From the NCBI RefSeq assembly GCF_028206795.1, contig NZ_JAQLFJ010000004.1:4571-68570 (forward strand): a stretch of DNA of 64,000 nucleotides, written 5' to 3'. A program made the position numbers and the translations under genes. Shown piece by piece: positions 49,257 through 57,228 of the stretch (its first letter is position 1; the number at the start of each line of letters is the position of its first letter). Source of the DNA: Collinsella aerofaciens (GTDB lineage: Bacteria; Actinomycetota; Coriobacteriia; Coriobacteriales; Coriobacteriaceae). Under the pieces are notes generated by a model. The model did not search any database, was not told the DNA's origin, and was given only the letters and a program-made list of their open reading frames with translations.

Positions 49257-50417
49257 ATGAAAAACCGTACGGTTTTGCTTTATATGACGTTTGTTTTTCT
49301 GTCGAACTTCAGCACCATTTTGTATTTTCTGACGGTTTACCTTGAATTCGTCGGATTCTCGATGGTGGCGATTTCTAGCATGATGATTGCATATCAAGTG
49401 AGCAAGTTCATCCTTGAAGTTCCCACTGGCTATATTGCCGATAGGTTTGGACGAAAGACAAGTGGTCTCGTTGGCGTCGTGGGGATGCTTGGATACTATG
49501 TCGCCCTGCTTCTCGTCCGTTCTCCTCTGCTTTTAATCGGCGCGTTTGCTCTCAAAGGTTTTGCCGTTGCATGTATGAGCGGATCCATAGAAGCGATTTA
49601 CATTGACAGCGTCTCTCAGGACCAGCTCGTAAGACTTAATGTCGTTGAGCGATTCATCTTCTATGTGTCTTATGCCCTCTCCGCTTGTGTGGGCGGTTTC
49701 ATTTCGTCCGCTGGCGCGTATCTCATTGGGCTTTCGGTCGATATCATCGCAATGGTGCTGACATTGGTTGTCGTTGTCTGTATTCCTGAGGTGAGAAGAG
49801 AGGGCACCGCGGTGACACCTGAGCATGGGATTAGCCCGAAGATGATCGGTGCTGCTATTGCGGGTAATGGCATTCTTCGGTCAGCGTTCATCATGGACTG
49901 TTCTCAAGCATTTGCTTTTGTCGCCCTGGAAGACTTTTTCTCACTGTTGCTTGCGGGTCGCGGAATGAATGCCGTCGCTTCGGGTGTGATCATTGCGGTC
50001 CAGCTCCTTGCCTCGGCCTCCATGGGGCTTATTGTGCCCAGTGTGATTGCTCATGTCGACAAGGGCCGTTTTGCGCGTATTTGCGGCATCGTGCGCCTTT
50101 CCCTGACTGCTCTATTTTTGATTCCCTTTACTCCGGTCTATTTGCTGCCCGTGTTCTATGTGTTGCAGACGGTCGCCTACTCGTTATTTGCTCCAATTAA
50201 ATACTCAATTTTTCAAAATGCTGTCGATTCATCGATGCGCTGTTCACTGATTTCGGTTCAAAGCCAGATGGTGGCGGTGGGTGCTGTTCTTTTCTATCTG
50301 CTCAACTCTGTGCTGAGTAGCGTTGCGGGCATTCGAGTCGTATTGCTTGTTGCGCTCGGGATTTCTTCCCTGGTGTATATCCCCGCGCTATTTCGTCTTA
50401 CAAGTCAAAGGCCATGA
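49257..50417 (+). CDS. Major facilitator superfamily transporter
   Basis: A 386-residue membrane protein with about twelve hydrophobic segments. The A-motif between helices 2 and 3 is GYIADRFGRKTSGLVG; ILEVPTG before it is typical of the drug/metabolite MFS group. Base composition is AT-richer than the surroundings, as in the upstream LysR gene, which may mark them as an acquired pair. ATG 49257 follows GGAGG. Substrate unknown. Confidence 0.85.
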   Translation: MKNRTVLLYMTFVFLSNFSTILYFLTVYLEFVGFSMVAISSMMIAYQVSKFILEVPTGYIADRFGRKTSGLVGVVGMLGYYVALLLVRSPLLLIGAFALKGFAVACMSGSIEAIYIDSVSQDQLVRLNVVERFIFYVSYALSACVGGFISSAGAYLIGLSVDIIAMVLTLVVVVCIPEVRREGTAVTPEHGISPKMIGAAIAGNGILRSAFIMDCSQAFAFVALEDFFSLLLAGRGMNAVASGVIIAVQLLASASMGLIVPSVIAHVDKGRFARICGIVRLSLTALFLIPFTPVYLLPVFYVLQTVAYSLFAPIKYSIFQNAVDSSMRCSLISVQSQMVAVGAVLFYLLNSVLSSVAGIRVVLLVALGISSLVYIPALFRLTSQRP

Positions 50418-50450
50418 GTATTTGGGCACCGATAACTTATATATCAACGC

Positions 50451-50484
50451 AATAAACCCGAGCGCGAGGGCGTTTGGGTTTATT
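50451..50484 (+). terminator. Hairpin after the MFS gene
   Basis: AATAAACCC (50451-50459) pairs with GGGTTTATT (50476-50484), with GCGC/GGCG pairing inside. The T tract is partly in the stem. Confidence 0.6.
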
Positions 50485-50537
50485 ATTGAAGCGTATGTAA
50501 CCTGGCGGCGCCACACCGCCTGTTAGTAGGGAGACAC

Positions 50538-51716
50538 ATGAACGTTCTGGTCGTCAACGCAGGATCTTCGACCCTTAAGTATCAGGTCATCGATACCAAG
50601 TCCCACAAGGTGTCCGCAAAGGGCTCCTGCGAGCGCGTCTGCTTTACCGGCGGCACCTTCACCCACGCTGCCAACGGCTCCAAGAAGGTGACCGAGAACA
50701 TCGAGTTCCCCGACCACAAGGTCGCCATCGAGGTCGTCCTGAAGGACCTTGAGGCCAACGGCGTCAAGATCGAGGGTATCGGCCACCGTATCGTTCAGGG
50801 CGGTTGGTACTTCGGTGATTCCTCCCTCGTCGACGAGGACGTCCTCGCCAAGATCCGCGAGGTCGCTCCGCTCGCCCCGCTGCACAATAACCCCGAGGCC
50901 AACGTTATCGAGTACTGCCTGGAGCAGTATCCCGACCTGCCCAACGTCACGGTCTATGACACCGCTTTCCACTTCAACATGCCCGAGGTCGCCAAGACTT
51001 ACGCTCTGCCCAAGGATGTTTGCGACAAGCTGCACATCCGTAAGTACGGCGCCCACGGCACCAGCTACCGCTACATCTCCAAGAAGGTCGCCGAGATGAC
51101 CAACGGCGGGGCCCGCAAGGTCGTCGTGTGCCATATCGGCTCCGGCGCTTCCCTGTGCGCCATCGAGGACGGCAAGTGCATGGACACCACCATGGGCTTG
51201 ACGCCGCTCGACGGCGTCATGATGGGCACCCGCTGCGGCTCCATCGACCCGGCTACCGTGTGCTACCTGCAGCGCGAGGGCGGCTACACCTTCGACGAGG
51301 TCGACGAGATGATGAACAAGAAGTCCGGCCTTTTGGCTGTGACCGGCGGCAAGACCAACGACTGCCGCAACGTCGAGGAGCTCGCTGCCGCTGGCGACCC
51401 CGAGGCTCAGCTCGCCTTCGACATGTTTGTCTACAAGATTGCCGCCAAGGCTGCCGAGATGGCCACTTCTATGTGCGGTATGGACACCCTGGTCTTTACC
51501 GCCGGCATCGGCGAGCACGCTCCGGCCGTCCGCGCCGGCGTTGCCGACCGTCTGGCCTTTATGGGCGTCAAGATGGATCATGCCCGCAACGCCCTGCGTG
51601 GTGACGGCGCTTGGTGCCTGTCTGCCAAGGATTCCAAGGTTAAGATTTTCGTTATCCCCACGGACGAGGAGTTCATGATCGCTTCCGACGTCGAGCGCAT
51701 CGTCAACGGCAAGTAA
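50538..51716 (+). CDS. ackA: Acetate kinase (first tandem copy)
   Basis: A 392-residue enzyme converting acetyl phosphate and ADP to acetate and ATP. MNVLVVNAGSSTLKYQVID is signature 1; GHRIVQGGWYF, FDTAF-like YDTAFHFNMPE, TTMGLTPLDGVMMGTRCGSIDPA split here by parts, FTAGIGEHAP and IPTDEEFMIA are present. The usual HGTSHRY motif reads HGTSYRY, so the second His is Tyr; the downstream copy keeps His. ATG 50538 follows AGGGAG. It has its own terminator, then the paralogue. Confidence 0.92.
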   Translation: MNVLVVNAGSSTLKYQVIDTKSHKVSAKGSCERVCFTGGTFTHAANGSKKVTENIEFPDHKVAIEVVLKDLEANGVKIEGIGHRIVQGGWYFGDSSLVDEDVLAKIREVAPLAPLHNNPEANVIEYCLEQYPDLPNVTVYDTAFHFNMPEVAKTYALPKDVCDKLHIRKYGAHGTSYRYISKKVAEMTNGGARKVVVCHIGSGASLCAIEDGKCMDTTMGLTPLDGVMMGTRCGSIDPATVCYLQREGGYTFDEVDEMMNKKSGLLAVTGGKTNDCRNVEELAAAGDPEAQLAFDMFVYKIAAKAAEMATSMCGMDTLVFTAGIGEHAPAVRAGVADRLAFMGVKMDHARNALRGDGAWCLSAKDSKVKIFVIPTDEEFMIASDVERIVNGK

Positions 51717-51727
51717 TTGCAAAAGGG

Positions 51728-51766
51728 GAGGGGCTGGACGACCGAGCGCCGTTCGGCCCCTCTTTT
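51728..51766 (+). terminator. Terminator between the two acetate kinase genes
   Basis: GAGGGGC (51728-51734) pairs with GCCCCTC (51756-51762), followed by four T; inner bases ACG/CGT also pair. Confidence 0.75.
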
Positions 51767-51880
51767 GTGCTCGTTGGGCGATATGCCTGATAGTTATTTA
51801 TTAAGTTGTGATAACTTCTTATTAACATGCGGCCGCCTTAAGGGGTCTGCGCCGACCGTATCGCACTGCAAAGGAGTCTC

Positions 51881-53059
51881 ATGAACGTACTTGTTGTCAA
51901 CGCCGGTAGCTCAAGCCTTAAATATCAGCTTTTGGATACCGATTCCCGCGAGGTTTTCGCCAAGGGCAACTGCGAACGTATCGGTTCGGACATGGGCATC
52001 TTTGGCCACTCCGAGAACGGTGGCGCCAAGCAGACCGAGGAGGTCCCTTTCCCCGATCATCGCTCTGCTATCGCTCGCGTGCTCGAGGAGCTCGAGAAGA
52101 CCGACTTTACGATTGATGGCATTGGCCATCGTATCGTTCAGGGCGGCTGGCACTTCGATGATTCCGCAGTTGTCGACGACGAGGTTATGGCCAAGATTCT
52201 TGAGGTGGCACCGCTTGCTCCGCTGCACAACTACGGCGAGGCCGCAGCAATCGAGTATTGCCGCGAGAAGTATCCGGAGCTGCCCAACGTCGCCGTCTTC
52301 GATACCTCGTTCCACATGACCATGCCCGAGGTCGCCTATACCTACGCGCTGCCCAAGGACGTGTGCGACAAGTACCACGTGCGCAAGTACGGCGCCCACG
52401 GCACGAGCCACCGCTATGAGTGGGTGATGGCCAAGGAGATCCTGGGTTCGCGCTGCCACCGTCTGCTTTCGTGCCATTTGGGTAACGGTGCTTCGCTCGC
52501 TGCTATCGAGGACGGCGTGTGCCGCGACACCACGATGGGCCTCACGCCGCTCGACGGCCTGATGATGGGCACTCGCTGTGGTTCCATTGATCCTGCCACC
52601 GTGTGCTACCTCCAGCGCGAGGGCGGCTACAGCTATCAGGAAGTCGATGACATGATGAACAAGCAGTCTGGTCTGCTTGCCATCTCGGGCATCTCCAACG
52701 ACGCCCGCGACATCCGTACACGCGCCTCCGAGGGCGACGAGCGCTGCCTGCTCGCCTTCGATATGTTCGCCTACAAGGCCATGCAGCAGGCCGGCTCCAT
52801 GATCGCTTCCATGGCGGGCGTGGACACCATTACCTTTACCGCCGGCATTGGCGAGAACGACTGGTCGATCCGCAAGGCCTTCTGCGACTGCTTTGAGTGG
52901 CTGGGCGTGCGCATCGACAACAACAAGAACCGCGAGGCCGTGGGCAACGGCCCACAGGTCATCAGCGCCGCCGGTTCCGCCGTCACGGTCATGGTCATCC
53001 CCACCGACGAGGAATACATGATCGCCCACGACGTTGAGCGTCTGACCAAGAACAACTAA
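51881..53059 (+). CDS. ackA: Acetate kinase (second tandem copy)
   Basis: A 392-residue paralogue of the preceding gene, identical in length. Signature NVLVVNAGSSSLKYQLLD; HGTSHRYEWVMAKEIL keeps both His residues; FTAGIGENDWSIRKAF and PTDEEYMIAHDVERL end the protein. An upstream AT-rich 60 nt stretch (51780-51840) likely holds its own promoter. Copies flank a terminator, so they are separately expressed. Convergent with pta. Confidence 0.93.
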   Translation: MNVLVVNAGSSSLKYQLLDTDSREVFAKGNCERIGSDMGIFGHSENGGAKQTEEVPFPDHRSAIARVLEELEKTDFTIDGIGHRIVQGGWHFDDSAVVDDEVMAKILEVAPLAPLHNYGEAAAIEYCREKYPELPNVAVFDTSFHMTMPEVAYTYALPKDVCDKYHVRKYGAHGTSHRYEWVMAKEILGSRCHRLLSCHLGNGASLAAIEDGVCRDTTMGLTPLDGLMMGTRCGSIDPATVCYLQREGGYSYQEVDDMMNKQSGLLAISGISNDARDIRTRASEGDERCLLAFDMFAYKAMQQAGSMIASMAGVDTITFTAGIGENDWSIRKAFCDCFEWLGVRIDNNKNREAVGNGPQVISAAGSAVTVMVIPTDEEYMIAHDVERLTKNN

Positions 53060-53081
53060 CGCGCGCATTTGCAAGTAAACG

Positions 53082-53117
53082 AAAGGCCTCCAGAGCAACA
53101 GCTCCGGAGGCCTTTTT
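53082..53117 (+). terminator. Terminator after the second acetate kinase
   Basis: AAAGGCCTCCAGAGC, loop AACA, GCTCCGGAGGCCTTT (53101-53115), then further T. The remaining gap to 53265 shows no gene or clear signal. Confidence 0.88.
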
Positions 53118-53265
53118 GCTAGCAGGCGGAAATTCCAGTCCCAAAGTGACCATCGCCGGCAACGCCTGCACTTCCAGCAACGGAACCCGACCATTCAGAT
53201 CCTCAGCTCCAGCTCGTAGCCAAGCCGCCGTCCACTCCAGATGCCCTGAATGCCACGTGACGGTA

Positions 53266-53396
53266 GAAGGCAGCGCAGGTTAACCCCTGAAAACACTCCG
53301 CAGACCAGAAACGCCCCCGTTCGTAGCTCCGAAGGAGCAGAACGGGGGCGTTTCATTGGTCGAGGACGTTTTCAGGGGTTAACCTGCGCTGCCTTC
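53266..53396 (-). ncRNA. Long 3'-UTR hairpin element 1 (downstream of pta)
   Basis: Outer arms 53266-53294 and 53368-53396 are perfect 29 bp inverted repeats. Inside, AAACGCCCCCGTTC (53309-53322) pairs with GAACGGGGGCGTTT (53340-53353), and GCTCC/GGAGC caps the loop. Between outer and inner stems, minus-sense GTCCT and TGCGGA are the same bases as in the two other elements. It lies 16 nt after the pta stop and in its sense orientation. Confidence 0.7.
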
Positions 53397-53412
53397 GGCG
53401 GGGATATGTCTG

Positions 53413-54393
53413 CTACTCAGCCATCTGAGCCTGGACGGCGGTGATGGCCACGACACCCACGATGTCGTCGGCAGAGCAGCCGCGCGACAGGTCGTTGACC
53501 GGCTTGGCGATGCCCTGCAGGATGGGGCCGTAGGCGTCAGCGCCAGCGAAGCGCTGGACCAGCTTGTAGCCGATGTTGCCTGCCTCGAGGTCGGGGAACA
53601 CGAGCACGTTGGCCTTACCGGCGACGGAGGAGCCGGGAGCCTTGAGCTGGGCGACGGTGGGGACGATAGCGGCATCGAGCTGCAGGTCGCCGTCGATGGC
53701 GAGCTCGGGAGCCTTCTCCTTGCAGAACTTCACGGCCTCCTGGACCTTCTTGGCGACCTCGCCACCGGCGGAGCCCATGGTGGAGTAGGAGAGCATGGCC
53801 ACGTGCGGCTCAACATTGCCCATGAAGGTGGACCAGGAGTGGGCCGAGGCGATGGCGATCTCGGAGAGCTCGTCGGAGGACGGGTTGATATTGAGGCCGC
53901 AGTCGGCGAAGATCAGCGTGCCGTCGGTACCGAACTGCGGGGTGTCGGTGCACATCACGAAGAAGGCCGAGACCAGCTTGGTGCCCGGAGCGGTCTTGAG
54001 GATCTGCAGCGCGGGGCGCAGGGTGTCGGCGGTGGAGTGACAGGCACCGGAGACCAGGCCGTCGGCGTCGCCCATCTTGACCATCATGGTGCCAAAGTAG
54101 GTGGCGTCCATCACCTGGGCGCGAGCCTGTTCGATGGTAACGCCCTTCTTGGCGCGGAGCTCGGCAAACTTCTGCGCGTACTCCTCGTGCTTCTCGGCGT
54201 TGCGCGGATCGATGACGGTGGCGCCGGGGACGTTGATCTCGTTGGGATCGCCCAGGATGACGATGTTGGCCAGGCCCTCCTCGATGATTTTGTTTGCCGC
54301 GACGATGGTACGCGGATCCTCGCCCTCGGGCAGGACGATGGTCTTAAGGTCGGCCTTGGCGGCAGACTTCATACGGTTTAGGAAATCGCTCAT
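53413..54393 (-). CDS. pta: Phosphate acetyltransferase
   Basis: A 326-residue enzyme of the short Pta type, exchanging CoA for phosphate on acetyl-CoA to feed acetate kinase. Visible are TIVLPEGEDPRTIVAANKI at the N-terminus, GMADGLVSGACHSTADTLRP-like text (MGDADGLVSGACHSTADTL), NVEPHVAMLSYSTMGSAGG and the C-terminal VLVFPDLEAGNIGYKLVQRF. ATG 54393 follows TAAGGAG. It converges on the two acetate kinase genes, so the acetate pathway is one locus. Confidence 0.94.
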   Translation of the reverse strand: MSDFLNRMKSAAKADLKTIVLPEGEDPRTIVAANKIIEEGLANIVILGDPNEINVPGATVIDPRNAEKHEEYAQKFAELRAKKGVTIEQARAQVMDATYFGTMMVKMGDADGLVSGACHSTADTLRPALQILKTAPGTKLVSAFFVMCTDTPQFGTDGTLIFADCGLNINPSSDELSEIAIASAHSWSTFMGNVEPHVAMLSYSTMGSAGGEVAKKVQEAVKFCKEKAPELAIDGDLQLDAAIVPTVAQLKAPGSSVAGKANVLVFPDLEAGNIGYKLVQRFAGADAYGPILQGIAKPVNDLSRGCSADDIVGVVAITAVQAQMAE

Positions 54394-54446
54394 GATACTC
54401 CTTACAAGCGTTTCGCTAAGCTCCAGGCCCTCGGCTGTACACGAAT

Positions 54447-54467
54447 AAACCCGCTGCTAGCGGGTTT
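54447..54467 (-). promoter_or_regulatory. Leader hairpin of pta
   Basis: AAACCCGCT (54447-54455) pairs with AGCGGGTTT (54459-54467) around a 3 nt loop, about 55 nt before the pta start. It has a T-rich end in both directions and may attenuate. Confidence 0.5.
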
Positions 54468-54540
54468 ACCTTACAATTATGTACGCCGCGGTGCTTGAGC
54501 TTTCCTTGTGTGGCAAGCTCATTATAGGACGCATTAGCGC

Positions 54541-54546
54541 TATAAT
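54541..54546 (+). promoter_or_regulatory. -10 box upstream of glf
   Basis: A consensus TATAAT 80 nt before the glf start; the -35 region is weak. The AT-rich surroundings also contain a possible minus-strand -10 (54522-54527) for pta. Confidence 0.4.
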
Positions 54547-54625
54547 CGCTCTGATAAATATGTCTCGACGTATGTTCGAGAAAAAGCCCAGTTAAAAAGC
54601 GTGTGGCTTTTGACAAGGAGTATCG

Positions 54626-55828
54626 ATGCAGATTACCTCAGGCCTGCCTGAAGGCTTTAATGCCGGTGCGTATGACATGATCGTTGTCGGCGCCGGTTAT
54701 GCCGGTGCCGTTTGCGCCCGCCGTCTTGCCGAAACTATCGGCTATCGTGTTGCCGTTTTGGAGCGTCGCGGCCACATCGCGGGTAATGCCTACGACTGCG
54801 CTGACGAGGCCGGAATCCTGGTCCACGAGTACGGTCCGCACATCTATCACACTTTTAACGAGCGCGTCCATAACTTCCTGTCGCGCTTTACCAAGTGGAC
54901 GGACTACCAGCACAAGGTGCTCGCCAACATCAACGGCACCCTTATGCCCGTGCCCTTTAACCACGCGAGCCTCAAGCTCGCCTTTGGCGATGAGCGCGGC
55001 GAGGAGCTGTACCAAAAGCTCGTGGAGACTTTTGGCAAGGACGTCAAGGTGCCCATTATGGAGCTGCGCAAGAAGAACGACCCGGATCTTGCCGAGGTCG
55101 CCGATTATGTCTACGAGAATGTCTTTTTGCATTACACCATGAAGCAGTGGGGCCAGACGCCCGACCAGATCGACCCCTCGATCACCGGCCGCGTTCCCGT
55201 CTTTGTGGGCGATGACGATCGCTACTTCCCGCAGGCTCCTTTCCAGGGCATGCCGCAGGACGGCTATACCGCGCTGTTCGAGCATATGCTCGATCACGAT
55301 CTGATCGACGTATTCTGTGACGTAGACGCCCGTGACCTCTTTGAAATCGACGAGACCACCGTCAAGATCGACGGCAAGGTCTATGGTGGCGAGATCGTCT
55401 ACACCGGTCCACTCGACGAGCTGTTCAACCTCGACCTGGGCGCTCTGCCGTACCGCACGCTCGATATGAAGTTCGAGACGCTCGATATGGACCAGTTCCA
55501 GCCCGTGGGCACCGTCAACTACACCACGAGCGAGGACTATACGCGCATCACCGAGTTCAAGAACATGACCGGTCAGGTTTTGCCCGGCAAGACCACCATC
55601 ATGAAGGAGTACTCCAAGGCATATACGCCCGGCTCGGGCGAGACGCCGTACTACGCCATCCTGGAGCCCGAGAACCGTGAGCTCTACGAGCGCTATCTTG
55701 AGCGCGTTCAGAACCTGACGAACTTCCACCCAGTGGGTCGTCTGGCCGAGTATCGTTACTACGATATGGACGCCGTGACCAATTCTGCCCTCGATCTTTC
55801 GGATGAGATTATCGCCTGCCATGCATAA
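54626..55828 (+). CDS. glf: UDP-galactopyranose mutase
   Basis: A 400-residue FAD enzyme turning UDP-galactopyranose into UDP-galactofuranose for surface glycans. The dinucleotide motif is MIVVGAGYAGAVCARRLAE; RRGHIAGNAYDC and HEYGPHIYHTFNERV follow; the substrate-site GRVPVFVGDDDRYFPQAPFQG and FKNMTGQVLPGKTTIMKEY are complete. ATG 54626 follows AAGGAG. The glycosyltransferase gene overlaps its stop by 8 nt, so the two act together. Confidence 0.94.
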   Translation: MQITSGLPEGFNAGAYDMIVVGAGYAGAVCARRLAETIGYRVAVLERRGHIAGNAYDCADEAGILVHEYGPHIYHTFNERVHNFLSRFTKWTDYQHKVLANINGTLMPVPFNHASLKLAFGDERGEELYQKLVETFGKDVKVPIMELRKKNDPDLAEVADYVYENVFLHYTMKQWGQTPDQIDPSITGRVPVFVGDDDRYFPQAPFQGMPQDGYTALFEHMLDHDLIDVFCDVDARDLFEIDETTVKIDGKVYGGEIVYTGPLDELFNLDLGALPYRTLDMKFETLDMDQFQPVGTVNYTTSEDYTRITEFKNMTGQVLPGKTTIMKEYSKAYTPGSGETPYYAILEPENRELYERYLERVQNLTNFHPVGRLAEYRYYDMDAVTNSALDLSDEIIACHA

Positions 55829-56852
55829 AGTCATAACATTCGGTATTCCCTCGTATAACGCCGCCAAGGATATGGACCATTGCATCACCTCCATCTTGGA
55901 GGGGAGCAATTACGCCACCGATATCGAGATTATCGTGGTGGACGACGGCTCCAAGGACGAGACGGCCGCCAAGGCCGACGAGTGGGAGGCCCGTTATCCT
56001 GGAATCATCCGCGCGGTGCACCAGGAGAATGGCGGCCACGGTATCGCCGTCCTCTCGGGCCTGCGTGAGGCGCATGGTACGTACTATAAGGTCGTTGACT
56101 CGGACGACTGGCTCGACGGTGCGGCGCTTTCGACCATGCTGTCGATTCTGCGTGGCTTTGAGGAGCGCGACCAGCGCGTCGACCTGTTTATCTCGAACTA
56201 CGTGTACGAGAAGGTTTACGAGGGCACGCATACCGCTATTGGCTACAAGTTTGCCCTGCCGCGCAAAAAGATTTTCTCTTGGGACCAGATCGGACACTTC
56301 CGTCCCGATCAGAACCTGCTTATGCACAGCCTGTGCTATCGCACCGATGTGCTGCGTGAGTCCAATCTGCCTATGCCGGCACACACGTTCTACGTGGATA
56401 ATATCTACGCATACGTGCCGCTGCCGCGCTGCAAGACCATGTACTACGCCGACATCGACCTCTATCGCTACTTTATCGGTCGCGAGGGCCAGAGCGTCAA
56501 TGAGGCCACGATGGTCAAGCGCCTGGGTCAGCAGTTCCACGTAACGCGCATCATGATGGAATCGTTCCACCTGTACCAGGACGTTGAGTCCTCGCGTCTG
56601 CGTTCGTACATGATGGGCTACTTCACCATGATGATGGCGATTTGCTCGGTGCTCACCAAGCTTTCCGAGGAAGATTGTGCCGATGAGCGCCTGAAGACGC
56701 TGTGGAAGGACCTGAAGGAGTACGACGAGCGCATGTATCGTCGCGCTCGCTACGGCGTGGTCGGGTTCTTCACTAACCTCCGCGGTCGTGCCGGAGACAA
56801 AACCACACTCGGCCTATACCGTCTTGCCTCAAAGATCTTCAAATTCAACTAA
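55821..56852 (+). CDS. Family 2 glycosyltransferase
   Basis: A 343-residue GT-A enzyme. ITFGIPSYNAAKDMDHCI, IEIIVVDDGSKDETAAKA and the metal motif KVVDSDDWLDGAALSTML are in order; no membrane helix is obvious, though the C-terminal 60 residues are basic and could bind membrane. Coupled to glf by an 8 nt overlap, it probably transfers galactofuranose or another sugar to a surface polymer. The long hairpin element 2 follows 32 nt after its stop. Confidence 0.88.
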   Translation: MHKVITFGIPSYNAAKDMDHCITSILEGSNYATDIEIIVVDDGSKDETAAKADEWEARYPGIIRAVHQENGGHGIAVLSGLREAHGTYYKVVDSDDWLDGAALSTMLSILRGFEERDQRVDLFISNYVYEKVYEGTHTAIGYKFALPRKKIFSWDQIGHFRPDQNLLMHSLCYRTDVLRESNLPMPAHTFYVDNIYAYVPLPRCKTMYYADIDLYRYFIGREGQSVNEATMVKRLGQQFHVTRIMMESFHLYQDVESSRLRSYMMGYFTMMMAICSVLTKLSEEDCADERLKTLWKDLKEYDERMYRRARYGVVGFFTNLRGRAGDKTTLGLYRLASKIFKFN

Positions 56853-56884
56853 CTGCCGAGTAATCGCTGCTGTTAGGTTGACTG

Positions 56885-56994
56885 GGCCCCTTGGCCTTTA
56901 GTTTGCTACTGCGAACAGTCCTGCTCGCACGGAAAGCACATTAAGTGCTTTCCGGCTCGTGCGGAACTTGTATCAAACTAACGGCCAAGGGGCC
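56885..56994 (+). ncRNA. Long 3'-UTR hairpin element 2 (downstream of the GT2 gene)
   Basis: Arms 56885-56905 and 56974-56994 match at 20 of 21 positions. Inside, GGAAAGCAC-ATTAA-GTGCTTTCC (56931-56953). The internal parts read ACAGTCCT on the left and TGCGGAACT on the right, the same as element 3 read on the opposite strand. It lies in the sense direction of the GT2 gene. Confidence 0.7.
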
Positions 56995-57087
56995 TCTGCT
57001 ATAAGAATCGATTGTCAGGTTAGTTGAATTTGAAGACCTTAGACGCGCGGTACACAGGGGCCTGAGCTGAAAAGAATAAGGTTGGAA

Positions 57088-57216
57088 GTCGGTCGGAGGC
57101 GGGCGGGCATTACGTTTGTCGCGAGTTCCGCATGCAAAGAAGGCCACTTAATGTGGCCTTCGTTTTGCATAGGACTGTAGAGCAGCAAACGTAATGCCCG
57201 CCCGCCTCCGACCGAC
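57088..57216 (-). ncRNA. Long 3'-UTR hairpin element 3 (downstream of the P1 peptidase)
   Basis: Arms 57088-57118 and 57186-57216 are perfect 31 bp inverted repeats. In minus sense the inner part is ACAGTCCT, AAGGCCAC-ATTAA-GTGGCCTT, TGCGGAACT. It begins 12 nt after the P1 peptidase stop and is in its sense orientation. The 93 nt between elements 2 and 3 shows nothing else. Confidence 0.7.
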
Positions 57217-57228
57217 GGACGAGTGAGA

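Noticed and set aside
50523..53194. Long minus-strand frames (about 399 and 427 codons) opposite both acetate kinases
   Set aside because: They arise from the strongly biased codons of the kinase genes and have no protein family features.
53266..57216. The three hairpins as integron attC sites, MITEs or simple terminators
   Set aside because: They lack attC core sites and an integrase; unlike MITEs the ends differ while the centre is shared; and they have no U tract.
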